A DNA stretch of 64,000 nt from Polytrichum commune (GCA_950295325.1 OX485804.1:60916533-60980532); one strand, 5' to 3'. Shown: positions 9,950 through 22,660, counted from the stretch's first letter. Notes: generated by a model not told the origin, from the sequence alone. A program made the numbers and translations.

Positions 9950-10950
9950 GTGAGTCCGAAACATGCTTTGTCCTAGTGAGAACCCCGTCAAACGGAATCC
10001 TCCCCCATGTTGGCGGTCAAGGGAGCCATGATATCTTGAAGGGTGATGCAGAGCCATTGCGGAGCATCATAAATTTGCTTGACCATGCCAAGCCCCACGT
10101 GCGGACCCCGCCTCAATTTGTGAACCTCTACTCCTCAAAATCCCAATTGGAATGCGTGACCCCCACCTACTCGTTCCACACCCATTCCGCCTCTGAAAAC
10201 TCCACCTTCCACACGTGGCGGGTTTAAAGAGTGCTCATGTCGGAAACTTTGCATAACTTAGTTCATTGAGGTAGACCAACTACCACGTTCGTCACCTGGC
10301 CATGTGGGACATTGTGCTTGGATTGCAAGCAAGACTTGTGTTGCCTTGGGTAGATGCCTACATACCGATCAACCCCATCATTTTGAGCTCAATAAAACAT
10401 TTATTGACGATGCACCATGGTCATACTATCCCACGGATGGTATATCGGGAAACCCCCCCCCCCCCCTTCCCTTTAAGTATGCATTGGAAAGAATCTCACA
10501 CCATATTCTTTTACAATGAGGAACCTACCGGTGTTGGGTTCGCTCAAGGTGAACATGAGTGCATCATTTGTCTTAAGCATTAGAATGTGATAATATGGAT
10601 TGGCTTGTGTCCCCGTAATTAAGGCACAACTTTATTATTAATGAAATATCGATTTGTGCATTGGATTCATGTATTTTCCCCTATTCATGGTAATTTTCTC
10701 AACAATATGGAATCTAGTCTACACTGCATATTCTTGCGCATTACTTGTTGTTCGTATCATATAAATATTATATATATATAAATTAAAGTGCCCTCCACAC
10801 AATAGGTGAAAGAATTCTTGAATATTGTGCATTCTTCTTTAACTCATGCTTGAACATTTGGCCATTTACTTTGTGAATTCACGTTTCCTTTGCTTATTCT
10901 TTAGGGTTTAGGGTCATCATTTCTTTCTTCATTCCTTGGAGTCACAATTA
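9950..10950. other. Spacer with short ORFs and a C14 run
   Basis: Two overlapping short + strand ORFs (10302-10583 and 10304-10519) flank a C14 homopolymer (10453-10466). One shows 'APWSYYPTDGISGN' and the other 'HTIFFYNEEPTGVGF', as if one coding segment had been shifted at the C run. I do not recognise the product; it may be a transposon fragment. The ORF at 9976-10227 has no recognisable features. Confidence 0.3.
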
Positions 10951-11534
10951 ATATTTGGTGCAAGTACATTATTTCTCTACAAGATGGCGTATCACTATCC
11001 TCCAATTTCATTCGCTTTCCCATGGTAGGCATTTGTCTCATGACATGGATACATTCTTTTGTCTACTTGCCTCAACTCCATTCAGTCCTAGGTTTACTCT
11101 AAACCCCCAACTTCTTCCCAAATATCAATGGAGGGTTTATAGTCACTTCTATAATTGTTTTTCTAATGTATTTGGATCTTGTCATTGTGTTAAATACAAG
11201 ACTTCCATTTCCATTTTAGCACCGGCCATGCCACTATGGCCACAAAGGCAATAACATTCATTTGTGTCTTGTTGGTTTTGACATTACCAGTGTTTTGTTG
11301 GTATTCATATAGGTATGTTCATATATTATATACAACTTAAGCATATGGTATGTAATAGAAACATGAACTCCTATTATGAACCACCTCAGTTGTCTAGTTC
11401 CAAGGGGGGGGGGGCATGAATCTTATATATGGGTAATATTATTTATATCTCTAGTGTAATTGAGTTCATGAATTCATCATTGTGAACTGTGAGGCCCAAC
11501 TATGCTTGGTTGGTTAGGGTTTACAACTCTTCAT

Positions 11535-11830
11535 ATTACCTACAAACTAACATGAGTGTAGGAATACATATTATTTGAGGCATTAACATACATCATACAC
11601 ATTAAGAATATGTCTTATTTTTCTCTATTGTGTGCATTTAGGGTGGATATTAAGAATTTAGAGGCAAAGGCAAGTACACAAAAGGGAGCCCTAACGTTTA
11701 GAGGATAACTTCATAATAGTTGTGTTAGTTTCATTTACCTCACATTTCCATCCATTATTGTCATATGGTAATACTCCTTAGTGAATACCTTGTTCATTCA
11801 TGTTAGGGTTTGCATTTGGGTTCTAGGGTT
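11535..11830. repeat. Dispersed repeat, copy A (partner at 34,921)
   Basis: Shared blocks in the same order as at 34,921-35,205 include 'tattatttgaggcattaa', 'tttttctct(a/t)', 'gttagggtttgcatt' and 'gggttctagggtt'. Divergence is considerable, implying an old dispersed family; the identity of the family is unknown. Confidence 0.55.
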
Positions 11831-12047
11831 CACAAAAAAAAATGCCCTGGGAGTGCTATTGGGCTCCTTTGAGTTCTTCTCTTTGGACTAGGACCAAGTT
11901 ACTGTGCTCTTATCTTTATTTGTTTGATGCAATTGTTGAGTTACATGCTATGGATGAAAAAATGTTCAGTGACTTTCTCATTGGAAAGTGTAAGTGGATT
12001 TGTATGTAATATAGGCATAATTAATTCATGGATTTTTAAAAAAAAAT

Positions 12048-12112
12048 TGTGTGTGTGTGTAGTGGAAGCATTTGTCAAATTTAATTGAATAGCTTAGTAT
12101 AAATATATATAA

Positions 12113-12155
<43 letters not shown>

Positions 12156-12205
12156 TGGAAGCATTTGTCAAATTTAATTGAATAGCTTAGTATAAATATA
12201 TATAA

Positions 12206-12242
<37 letters not shown>

Positions 12243-12289
12243 TGGAAGCATTTGTCAAATTTAATTGAATAGCTTAGTATAAATATATA
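12048..12289. repeat. Compound tandem repeat: (TG)n plus 56-bp unit, three copies
   Basis: A unit running from TAGTGGAAGCATTTGTC to ATATATAAATT is present three times (about 12060, 12152 and 12240), separated by TG tracts of different length. The near-identity of the unique parts means recent expansion, probably by unequal exchange or slippage between TG tracts. Confidence 0.85.
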
Positions 12290-12986
12290 AGTCCATTTTC
12301 TAGCATGTCATTGGTACAAGTACATTTCATTTTCTCTATAGACTTCTCGTATATAGGAGGTTTGATTGCATAGTGACCATGCACGTCATTTTGGTTTCCT
12401 ATGAAGAGTCTACCCCCCGGTGTTGGTGTTGAAACAAAATGCATAGTTTCGTATGATTGTTGTTCATTGTCTACATGCATAATGTTCTTCACAAATACTA
12501 CCCTTTAATTTTTCTTTCTCCAACAGGTTTCAACCAAATCCCTTTGGAAACAAATCTATGGGTTTGGTTTCTTCAACTTTTCTTTTCCATAGTCACACAC
12601 AACTTCTTTGTGCGCACTACTATAGTTACCATGGCTTTAGGCCAATGCTCACTTTGCAGTCATTGTCTAATATTTTGAGCTTCATGTATTCTTTAGATGT
12701 GCCTTGTGTTTGCATGGTTCTTTGGATTTAGATAACATGCCTGCTACATTTTCTCTTTCATTTTTATGTCTTGTATTCTAAATGGATATATTAGTTGTTT
12801 GTAATGGTTTCATATGTGCAATTTAAGCCACACATGGCTAGCTCTTTAGTTTCCAATATAACATGTGTTGTTTCAATTGACGCAATAATTTTTTTTTCCT
12901 TCATGGGACATTGTCATGACCATTAGATCTCAAGGTGTTGCAATCACTTCCCAAAATGACACTTGCACATGCATAGTGCTTGGGTT

Positions 12987-14326
12987 CAGGGCATAAAATT
13001 GACACCCTGGGGGTGTATTTTGCTTCCTAGAGTGTCCTAGGACACCCAAATCTCAAACAGGGTGTCCCCGAGGACACCCAAAAATCCTACAAGGGTGTCC
13101 TTTTTACACCCAAAAAAAATTCAGGGTGTCCCCTGTACTTGTAGGGCCTATCAGCGTATATGTTTGACAAAGTTTTTGCAAGTTTTTCTTTTTTGACACG
13201 CAAAAACTTGCACAAAAAAAAAATGCACGTCAATTGACACGCACATTCTAGAAATTGACACGTACTGTGACTTGTGAAGAAAAAAATCACACGTCAATTG
13301 ACACACTAGAAATTGAAATGACATGTATTACTTGAGTACTATAAAGTGCAGCTCAAGTATCCGGAAAACATAACCCATAACAGTAGGAGAACTTCCTACA
13401 CTCACTCACATACTTAAGTTCAACTTTGCTCTTGCAATTTCCTTTGTAACCGGGAGCTAGGACGGTGAATGGAGAGCGAGACTAACTAGGAACATGACGA
13501 GGCAAATGTTTCTATCACCATGGTGCCTCCACATCCTCCACTCAATATGAGTTTTTTCTTGCTTCCAACCAATGTGAGTTTTTCTTGCTTTTCAACCAAA
13601 ACTGTTTTGAGCAATTCCCTTTGAATCACATGCTTTTAGCCCTGTCTGTTTTTCAACAGACTTGACACTTCTTCATCGAAATGCTCGTTTATGGCTTCAG
13701 AGTTTCATTGACCACTTCTGCACTAATGGAGGGAATCTTTTTTATGAGCGTGGTTTAAAATCGGAGCTTCGAGGTTTTTTGGATACACTTCATATTTCAT
13801 GTGGTGGTCTTAAAATGCACCAAGCTTGGATGGTTTATTCTTCCAATTTGGACTATGTTGGAAGATATCCTCATATGACAAAGTTGTGGCAAGCTGTTCT
13901 TGTAATTTGTGCTAGTACAACTTCTTGTGAGAGAGGATTTTCTACTCAAAATCATATTAAATCTACTTTACGGTGTAGTTTGGTATTAGAGACTTTGGAA
14001 GCACAAATGAGAGTTGCAATGGCAAAAATCCCCAGAGGCCATTGACTTTGAACAAGTATGGGTAAAGTGGTGTGCTATGAAAGGCCGCCGCTTGTAGGTT
14101 TGATTTGCATTGCAAGTTATGATATGTAGTGATTTTTTTGATTTTTAATTGAAAATTTGAAATGATATTATATATTTTTCAAAATTGTACCTATTTTGAC
14201 AAAAAAAAATTTTAAGAGAAATTTATGAGGACACCCAAAAATTGGAGCAGGGTGTCCTTGGGACACCCAAAATTTGGGACAAGATGTCCCTTGGAAATTT
14301 GGCTAGGGTGTCAAATTTATGGCCTG
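12987..14326 (+). mobile_element. Non-autonomous hAT-family transposon
   Basis: Terminal inverted repeats of about 22 bp match: CAGGGCATAAAATTGACACC at 12987 and, inverted, CAGGCCATAAATTTGACACC ending at 14326. CAGG ends are usual for hAT elements. Both subterminal regions carry many copies of GGGTGTCC/GGACACCC in both orientations, a likely transposase-binding array. Inside is the C-terminal hAT dimerisation domain only. The 8-bp target duplication expected for hAT is not clear in the flanks (CTTGGGTT versus GTGTTGTC), so the insertion is old or the ends are slightly misplaced. Confidence 0.8.
13662..14045 (+). pseudogene. hAT transposase C-terminal fragment (dimerisation domain)
   Basis: The 127-codon frame contains 'LWQAVLVICASTTSCERGFS' followed by 'QNHIKSTLRCSLVLETLEA', the classic hAT C-terminal dimerisation block (CERxFS, then IK..R..L...L). 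The preceding 60 residues ('LWLQSFIDHFCTNGGNLFYE') resemble the helical region before it. The zinc finger and most of the RNase-H-like catalytic core are missing, so the protein cannot catalyse transposition. It could be an alternative fusion partner or a deletion remnant. A TATAAA-like box lies upstream near 13341, but a promoter is not established. Confidence 0.8.
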
Positions 14327-15591
14327 GTGTTGTCCATTGCAAGGATAAGTTATCTTTAGTATTGTGGGCAACATTCCAAAGTAAAGAGTTTCAAAATTAG
14401 TATTCAAACTCATTATGAGAGACACTCATTATCCGGTCAATGGACTTTGACCACCTCTAGATTAGGCATATTATCTCAATACGGATATTCCAAAACTCAC
14501 ATATGTTTGTACTAATTATGTACACATATTTTTAATTTCTAGTGAGTGTACTCGTCCATCCCGTTGTCTAAAAATAGATAAATCAAGATTTTCACTAATT
14601 GTCCCAACTTTGTGAGTCATGACCGTTAGATCTTCTCAAATTTGTTGAAATGAATACATTTTTCTTCCAATATCTGCATGAGAATGTATCTTTCTTTTGG
14701 CCTTTTCTTTGGTGCCTCGACTCACTTCCAATGGGATGATATTTCATAGCACCTACTAAAGGGGAGGGTGAAAACACTAATGCCATGTACATGGATTACT
14801 ATTTAATACCAACTTAGCACCTAAATTGGGGTCAAACATCCAAACGAATTTACAAAAATTAAATTAAGATGAATTAGCAACAAATCCATCTTACCCCATG
14901 AAATCCATTCCAGTACTACAATAAATCAAGGAATACACCATTATTTCTACCAGTAAACTAAAGTGAAGAAAACAATACTTCTTTTGTCTACAGGTAAGAC
15001 ATGGCCATCATTGGTAAAATCATGTAAATATACGAAAATATACATGTACTGAAAATGTACTATACATGCTCACATGAACATAAGATCTATATTGTAGCTT
15101 TAGATTAATTTCAACATGGTTTTAACGCTGGAATTGGCATCAAAGATCCCAAATTAGTCTCGTGGAATGAAGTTGGAACAAATTGACCACAAATTTAGGT
15201 GGCAGGTTTCTAAGGTCACTGAGGAAATCAAAGCCACTGATGATTACCACGTACATACAAGCAATAGCATTGCAGGACAAAAGAGAAATGTTCACTAGGA
15301 ATATATACATTACAACCTCTTCTGCAACCTTTCATTAGACTGGAAAACAGTTTGACTGTCTCTTGAATCTCACCAACCACTACCATGTTAATGCATTCAT
15401 AATCAAGAGGTCATAAAAACAAATGCACAGTGACCACTACGATTGTAAACTTGGTTGATCACCAATTTCATGGGGTCAGTTTGATTACAACTTGCCCTTC
15501 GAAGGATAATCAAAAGGTGGACGACACACATGGGTCTGAACAACAAACTGAGACAATTGCATCATGATCAACTTTAAAAGCAGGTATACAA
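14327..15591. other. Intergenic spacer 3' of the bHLH gene
   Basis: No gene is supported on either strand. It holds the 3' untranslated or downstream region of the bHLH gene on the - strand. Confidence 0.5.
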
Positions 15592-18500
15592 TCAGGGCAT
15601 CAAGCCATGCTCGGAGATGGCTCCAGAGATAGTTTTCTTCACATCTTCAGCTTCCGGCATCTTTGAACCTTCTACCTGTCAAACATCAAGTGAGATTCAT
15701 GATCAGCTGTAGCTTGAGCTTTCATGACAAGTGAAGAATTTATTTATTTATTTATTTATTTATTTATTATTTATTATTTATTAATTTTTATTATTTAAAA
15801 AAACACTGGATGTCAGGTAAAGGAATTTGTATAAAGTGGAAGGATTGTTCCTCAGATCACAAACAAGATACTAGGCAATCATATCTATAACAAGCATATC
15901 CAGACCAATGTTGGACTGGTATATACTAGGTGAATCCATGGTATTCAATAATCAACTAAAATGAGCCAATTGGTCCACTCAATTTAATGTAGGGAACGTG
16001 ATGGGACCGTAATGATTTCTAGTTGGTATGAGAGAATACCCGTTGAGGGTTCTCAAAATACAACTCAACCATTCCAATACACCCACACATGTTTATGAAA
16101 CCATGCAAATAATCAATTGTAATATGGAAGATCTCATCAATTGTGACAAAAGGATTGTCTCATAATGGCCCAATTGGCTCAATTTAGTTGATAATCCCAT
16201 CAATACCAGTATCAAAGACTTTATCCAAGGATTCCAACATTGTAATACCATTCAAATTTTGATATTTGATGCGTATGTGAAGGTGAGAGAATCTTTCTAT
16301 ATCCGAGTTATTATTTGGATGAATACCATTCTAAACCACATTGATACTAAGGCAATTTTGCCTAGGTAAGAAGATCCTTACATGGTATGTAGGTCCGAAT
16401 GATATCAAAAACGAAAACCCTGTCAAATACCTATGCATGACTGGTATTAAAAATGGTGAAATCCTCGTTGTAGATACCCGAATGGTATTTTAAAAAAAGA
16501 CAACACCGGACCAACACTGGTCTAGACATGAGATCTATGTTCTTCAGCCACATGAATGATGACAAATCTATTGAAGACAATTACACAGTAGTTCAAGTGT
16601 AGAATGCAAACCTGAAGAATAAAAGTGCTGAGCATCCTGTCTTGAAAAGATGTGTGAAAGGAATTGAGGATGTCCACGTCCTCCAGCGACTCTAAAGCCT
16701 CCGTCAGCTGCACAAGGACCCCTGGAATTTTCTGGCTAAGGATCCGAAGTTGGTATGTCGTGTCCTCTATGTTGTCCACCTCTATCTGCACCTAGCTATG
16801 GTCAGATTACAACCTCCATTGTCCAGGCTAGAGATATAGCTTTGAGCTTAGAAGCATGATATGAGAACAGAAGGTCGGATCTAGAGACTGGCATGACAGT
16901 ATGACAGAGGGAGTGGGAAAGAAAGGAAAACAACTCTGATGTTGCCGCCATCGTGAATTACGGCATTGATTCATTTTCGAGTTGGTCTAAGCCTATGTGT
17001 AATTCTAAAACATGCATTACGAGAATTAAAAAGCCTTCAAAGAATATTGCCTCCTTTTGAAGGTGAACACCTCAGATGAATGCAGACAAGCTAGCCAAAC
17101 ACCTATCTCTCCCCCAAGGACAAATCCCGAAAGTTCCCACATGGTTGGTTGAAAATATATGTTTCACCGATATACCATTGTAAAATGGGCGGACCATGGA
17201 TGGTAGGGTGCACCAGAATTCAAGTGCTAAGAAAGTGTTATTTTGGCCTTAGGCGGCTTACCCTCGGAGTTCCCTGGGATCAGGTTAAGGCCTTGGGTTT
17301 TAGCCACCCCTTGGGTAAGGGACATCTGTTGCAAAGGGGACCCATCCCCTTTAATCTCACTACCTTCCTGTTGCTCAACTCTCACCTGCTCATTCTTTAC
17401 TGTGAAGAGCCCAAACAGGTGGGCTCAACCCTGAAGATTCCCTCGAAGAACCTTGAAGGGGACGGATGACCTGCACATCCTGATGGCCGTTTGGCCATGG
17501 CCCTTGCAAGAGACCTAGCCCAATAAATTAAGGCCAGAGAGAGAGAGATGGGATCCCTATGCACCCGCACTCTACCTGACATACAGTCACAAGCATCGAG
17601 TCATCCTGTCCCCGGATAAGATTTGATCATCACATCCTATAGAACTTAGAGCTTCTCATATGGGCGTCTTACAAGTGGGCCAAGCAAAAGTATCAGCTGA
17701 ATGCAGAGGCTGCAATTACAATATCCAACAACACTGCTGTCCAAAAGATGCGCAGAAATCTTGCTTGGCATATTCTCGAAGTCATGAAAACCTGAACTCA
17801 TTCCATGGACCATCTAAGACGGTCTCGCATGCGATCATGAGGTCAGCATCAGCCTGACGTTAATTTTTGGGATTGACAGACGAGCGACGTGCATCAAAAG
17901 CTTGAAAACCTATTTCGGTATTCAGGAACTCTTCTAAAGGAGCAGAGTGTTGAATAGGTGAGGTTTTGGAGTCCGGGGTATATTTCTGAAATTGACTTAG
18001 TGCAGGAGGATAAACTCAACGACAGGGTGGAGGAATTCCCAACGTGCATGAACTAACCTCCAAAATTTTCTGCTCCACCGGTGCTAATATTGACCGGCCG
18101 TGAGAATTAGCTAAACAGCTTCTGGACATCTCATTGGTGCTGCACTTCACACTAGTGACTTCAGACTTCTTTGTGTCAATACTTACACTGACCCCACTGA
18201 CGGCTGCATAATTTCCACCAGAATCCGAGTCAGCCATGGAGCCTCCTGAGTCTTCGTAAACGGACACACATGAAGATTTGGTTTCCATATTCGCAATCTC
18301 CATTTCAACATTCTTCACTTGCTGTTGAAGATCTCTCACGTATTCAATGGCATCACCGACAATTGATGCCTTGTCCATCTACAAACACTTGTCAACGTAA
18401 ATCAGTACATTCTTCAATTCCATAGTCCTTTCAACCTTCTTATTTCGGAGTTTACTGAGCCTAACATTTTCTAACTTCCCTCCACACCGCCCCATGTTTC

Positions 18501-19702
18501 CAGCTCCAAGTACCATTGAAACCAAAGCTGGAGCAAAAAGTACCAAATCGGACCGAAGAGATTCTAGGGAATCCCAATCTATCATTTAGGATGTCGACGA
18601 GGATTATTCCTTACAGAGGGTGAGTGCTGAGGTGGTCGAAGAATATTATGTACACATGATGCATTCTCCATGAATTATATTATCTCTAGAGAGACATTCT
18701 TGGGTATCGGCATTAGGGTGGGAAGTTTTTGCTCCTCAGTGCCATATAAAGGGAGTGGTAGTTCTGCACTATGCTACTTGAACTTGGAAATTCAGAGAAA
18801 GCTATTGTGAGGGTGGGGCTCAAAATAATCTTGACAGGAAGATAACATGAATTCATGCATACTGTGCTGTGAAGCTGCGTATACATAATAGAATGCACTG
18901 GACATCTGTAATTTCAAAAGCATCACTTAAACAGAAATCCCTTTTCTTGTAAGTAATAAAGAAATTGAACACAAAAAACGAACAGAAGAAAAGCCAGTTA
19001 TTGTGGAAAGTTAAAACTTGTGGAATCTTACCTTACTAATGTTTGGAACCAATGCCCGCAAAGAGTACAGACCATCATTTAGTTTTTTTCTCCGCTTTCG
19101 TTCAGACACTAGATTTTTGGAGACAGTGGTATTGCGAAATTGAGTTGTGCCACTGCATCCCATGGCTTCCTCAACGTCCTTGTGTATTGATCCTGTCTGC
19201 CCAGTCTCTACCTCTGGCACATGGTCCCTCATGCACCTATCGGAGAGAGGTCCTGATGGATATATGTCCGGCACGGAAGCCCCAACGAATTCGGAATGTA
19301 CTCTGCCCATGTTATTCTTGTCATAGAACTGCTCCGTTCCTTCCATCCTTGGTGTCCACATCGGTAACTTCTTGTTCGAGTCAATTGGGTGGAGCAGCTT
19401 TTGACTTGCCTTCAATTCCACGGGTTCACTGATAGCCGGTAGCTGAGGAACAGATCTGAGGCGACTTATATATGTATTCACGCATTCCGGAGTTAAAAAT
19501 TTCCTGTATCGTTTCCCTTTCTGAGATCCCTGCAAAATGGATATAGAATCATTCATGCGTGAAAGTAAAAGGTGGGATCTGAGAGTGAGTTCATACCGAT
19601 GAATATTCAATGGTGCATAATGTCAGATTGTACATACAATCAACGCTTCTTCTGTGAGAGTAGGTAGTTCACTCCCCAATTCAGAACAATTGACGTCGTT
19701 AC
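15592..19702 (-). CDS. bHLH transcription factor with C-terminal ACT-like domain (5' exons incomplete)
   Basis: This is a nuclear DNA-binding regulator. Exons on the - strand are 19702(approx.)-19638, 19529-19032, 18378-18058, 16791-16612 and 15675-15592. The last four junctions are all phase 0 with good signals (for example AAG|GTAAGA at 19032 and ATTTTGCAG before 19529). The basic helix-loop-helix reads 'LVSERKRRKKLNDGLYSLRA', then 'LVPNISK' spliced to 'MDKASIVGDAIEYVRDLQQQ'; the intron falls in the loop, as in many plant bHLHs. The E and R residues of the basic region needed for E-box binding are present. The ACT-like fold begins 'VQIEVDNIEDTTYQLRI' and ends 'TISGAISEHGLMP', stop at 15592. 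This architecture is that of plant subfamilies II/III(a,c), including AMS, bHLH10 and their moss relatives acting in sporogenesis; assignment is inferred. The start codon is not resolved. Confidence 0.85.
15738..15797. repeat. TTTA microsatellite in last intron of the bHLH gene
   Basis: TTTA repeats degenerate into TTATTTAT and poly-T. The tract lies within the last intron (16611-15676), just upstream of the final exon on the gene strand. Confidence 0.85.
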
Positions 19703-19719
19703 CTCCATCAGATTATTGA

Positions 19720-21560
19720 GCAGAAAATCACTTGTGAGCTTTACGAGAAAATGAACCGTGAATCAGTTTAAGAACAGAAAGTGTACCTCCATAATTCCAG
19801 CTCAAAAACAGGATACACAACAGTTCTGCTGTTCGCATTCCATTCAGATTACGTCGTCACAGCTCCATCACAGCCACGTGAACTCCCCTTTGATGATTCC
19901 TGACAGTGAAAGTTTAGAAGTATAATGAGCAGAAAATCAAAGAGTTTACACAAGTTCCCCAGGTATTACCTTAAAGTAACCAAGTGTCAAGAGGCTCCAA
20001 GCATACTGAGGAGCTTTCAAGTCCGTATATTAAAATTCACTTTTGTCTTCATGCCTCAGGTGACTATGACTGTAGACAGAAGTATATGTTCCTGGTTCGC
20101 ACTCTTCTGATAGGAACAAGACAAAATTCAAACAGGTTAACCCTCTTGTGAGGATATTGCTGAATCCAGTTACCTCTTGTTACCTCGGATAGCCCTGAGC
20201 CCAGTACATAGTACTAGTGAACCACAAGGATTAGCCCAAGTCATGCTCGTAATTCTAGACATAGCGCATCATCTGATGTACCTAGTGGGAAGGCACTGTC
20301 TAGACTCTGAAGACTTGGTACTGCTAGTCCGTGGAGTGAGGTCATCAATACAACCGGGACCGTAGCTTACTCTTTAAGTTTAAAGTAGTTTGACATAATA
20401 TACAGGATGCTAGCCTCCATATGTGTTCAGAGATGTGCAGAATGTATAAAGTGCCTCAAGCTTATGAGAGGTCCATCACTTCTTTCACTTTGATCTACAA
20501 ACCTCTGGATAGAAGTGTCTCAACCCTACGTTGCAGTGCATTTTCTACCTACTGCAAGTTAATGTATCAAATTCAGCCAATTAACTTAGGGTCATGCTGA
20601 ATTGCCGTTATGTAAGGCCTTATCAACTCTCACACAAAATTTAAGTCGGTTCACAATCCACACTGGACGCAGGTTGGGGATAAATAAGTGTCACGGAAGA
20701 CAACTAGGAAGGAAAAGGGAGTAAAAACAATTAGAACAATGTACATAGAAAAGTTGAAAAGGGACACTAGAAGTTGTGGACTAGAAATAAAAGGACAGAA
20801 AGTCGAAGTTGGAAATTTGACACAGTACAAGGACAACGCGTCCCATCCACTAGAGTCGTCAAATGTTAGGGTGGACAAATAAATATATTGGGTCCTCGGG
20901 ACTGTTTCAGGGTCCTTATGGGCGATCACTAAACCGGTGTCCCGTAGACCTACGATTTAGAACATGCACTTATAAAGAGGAGATGCAAAAAGAGCATCAT
21001 ATGAGTCTGTAGTATTGAGAAATATCACTATGACCCATTGACCCTCTTCCCAAGTTTGATAAAATTTTCAGGCAATCTAGGAGGTGAATGGACGGAATCC
21101 ACAATGCTTGCCTTGTATCTCAAGGTCTTACATGGAAGAGTTCAAAGTCAAGACTTCATTTCTGACTTTCTTGGATCCTGAAATCCTTGGAATCACCGAT
21201 CATCAGAAGAATGCTATAACTACAATAAACCTCTAATACACTCCAGTAATTCATTGAAATAGTTCATCTGATTGATCCTAATCCTGGAATGCTCTATAGA
21301 AGATTAACTGGACCAGAATCGCACAAGTTTTAATCCACATACCTTGCAGCCTACCTTCCCCAAGGTATTTTCACAGACGAGAAAATCTAGTTTCATCACT
21401 TTTGTCCACCTTCAAAATTCCCACGAGAAGTCTGCACGAGGTCATCTTTCTTCAACCGACTGCAGAAAAAATCCCACTAAGGAATTTTTTATATGAAGTA
21501 GACATGATCATCTAAGAAGAGGTAAGTACTGACACCAAATGCAGCACAATTGAAACGAGA
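19720..21560. other. Region upstream of bHLH exons, no clear gene
   Basis: Unresolved 5' exons or introns of the bHLH gene may lie here. The - strand shows 'TTATGGAG|GTACAC' near 19785, a possible start plus donor, but joining it to the next exon does not keep the frame. Confidence 0.3.
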
Positions 21561-21569
21561 TATATGATT

Positions 21570-22660
21570 TTATCTCAAATGTGGAGGGGAGCAAATCTTA
21601 AAACTTTGAAATCATTAGTTCACAAACAGGCTGTTGGTATGCAGAGCAGACCTTCTCTTAGGGTTGGTTGGCTAGTAGCAGGAGATCCTGTCCAGCATCG
21701 CTGCCAGTCATCCTCAAGGCAGACTTCTTGCTGCATGGAATCTAAATAGGAAAAACAGGTACGCCGACCTCCTGTAGGCACTTGTTTGAGAGCGCTGATT
21801 GCCTCAGGAACTGTAGAATAGCGATTGTTACAGTGATGTGGGTGACCTACAATATATGTCTTGATGAATGCACAAACTCAATATTGGTGCTCCCACAAGA
21901 ACAGAAAACTCCAATACAGCCGTGACGGTGTGAGGTGTGAAGTAGTCCCCAATGTAGGCACAAAGCAGCTGAAGCCTCGGACACTAATTCCGCAATTTGG
22001 AGTCTGAAGACTAATGCGTTTAGCAAGGTGCACTGGAGCTCCGTGTCAAAAGGGTTTTAGAAAGATGGAGGCTCAAAGCCCGTCTCCGGTCTGTTGCGCG
22101 ACATACCTTTGTTTGTTTTGTGGCTGGAAGGGCTTCCGGAGATCACCAAACTTCGAAGATAACTTGAATCGCTTCCCTGACTCCTCTCTTCCTGCACTAA
22201 GGTTTTGTTCGTTCACATCCACATCCTGCCGTCCCTTGCAGCTTCTAGGCGCCATGAACCACTTCCGTTTGCAACCTGAGCAGCATTCTCACCAACAGCA
22301 GGGTCCACATTCTTCAGCATGTCCCAACTCTGGCAAACATCAACATTTCCCGGCAAACTTTTTGGTTCGAGGGTGTGTAACAAGTTGCGCAGGGATTGTT
22401 GTATTGAGAGAAACCGGTCGTTTATGAGGGAAAGAAGAAGATCGACAGGCCTCGAAAATGGGTAAGCTAGGCGGCTGTTGACTCGATCAGGCTACTTGGC
22501 ATCGGCTCCGATAATGTAGTGCCAGGCACCAGAAAGACGTGCATTGAGGCCAACCCTGATATCCATGTTCTCCTCGATCTGCTGGTTAAGAACTAATTGG
22601 AAGCTGTTACAAGAAAGTCACGCTCTTCGTTCTTCTGCATCCACAAAAGTAACCTACTGC
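21570..22660 (-). CDS. Possible spliced exons of an unrecognised - strand gene or bHLH upstream exons
   Basis: This GC-richer block has coding-like - strand pieces with splice signals. One exon follows a 'TTTCTTGTAACAG' acceptor at about 22604, reading 'NQQIEENMDIRVGLNARLSG' and then 'AWHYIIGADAK' before a stop. Another at about 22440-22100 has 'FLSIQQSLRNLLHTLEPKSL' and 'CQSWDMLKNVD', then in a second frame 'NLSAGREESGKRFKLSSKFG', ending at AAAG|GTATGT. A third follows 'TTTTCCTATTTAG' near 21748 with 'QQEVCLEDDWQRCWTGSP'. I cannot join them into one frame or name them. They might be the N-terminal part of the bHLH protein, a decayed gene, or chance; overlapping + strand ORFs also exist. Confidence 0.28.

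Larger units (their letters stand above)
10951..12986. other. AT-rich spacer with repeats
   Basis: No supportable gene. It contains a G11 run (11404-11414), a diverged copy of a repeat also found at 34.9 kb, and the compound TG repeat at 12.05-12.29 kb, listed separately. Confidence 0.5.

Noticed and set aside
9949-9965. CTGTGAGTCCGAAAC downstream of the LINE tail resembles a hammerhead ribozyme core
   Set aside because: The CUGAUGA core is incomplete and there is no stem II between it and the GAAAC, so no hammerhead fold is possible.
18379-18585. - strand ORF within the bHLH intron as an extra exon
   Set aside because: The flanking exons join cleanly (ISK|MDKAS) across this interval in the conserved bHLH loop, so it is intron.
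22014-22427. 137-codon + strand ORF as a gene
   Set aside because: It has no motif or splice context. The - strand of the same interval reads more protein-like, although that too is uncertain.
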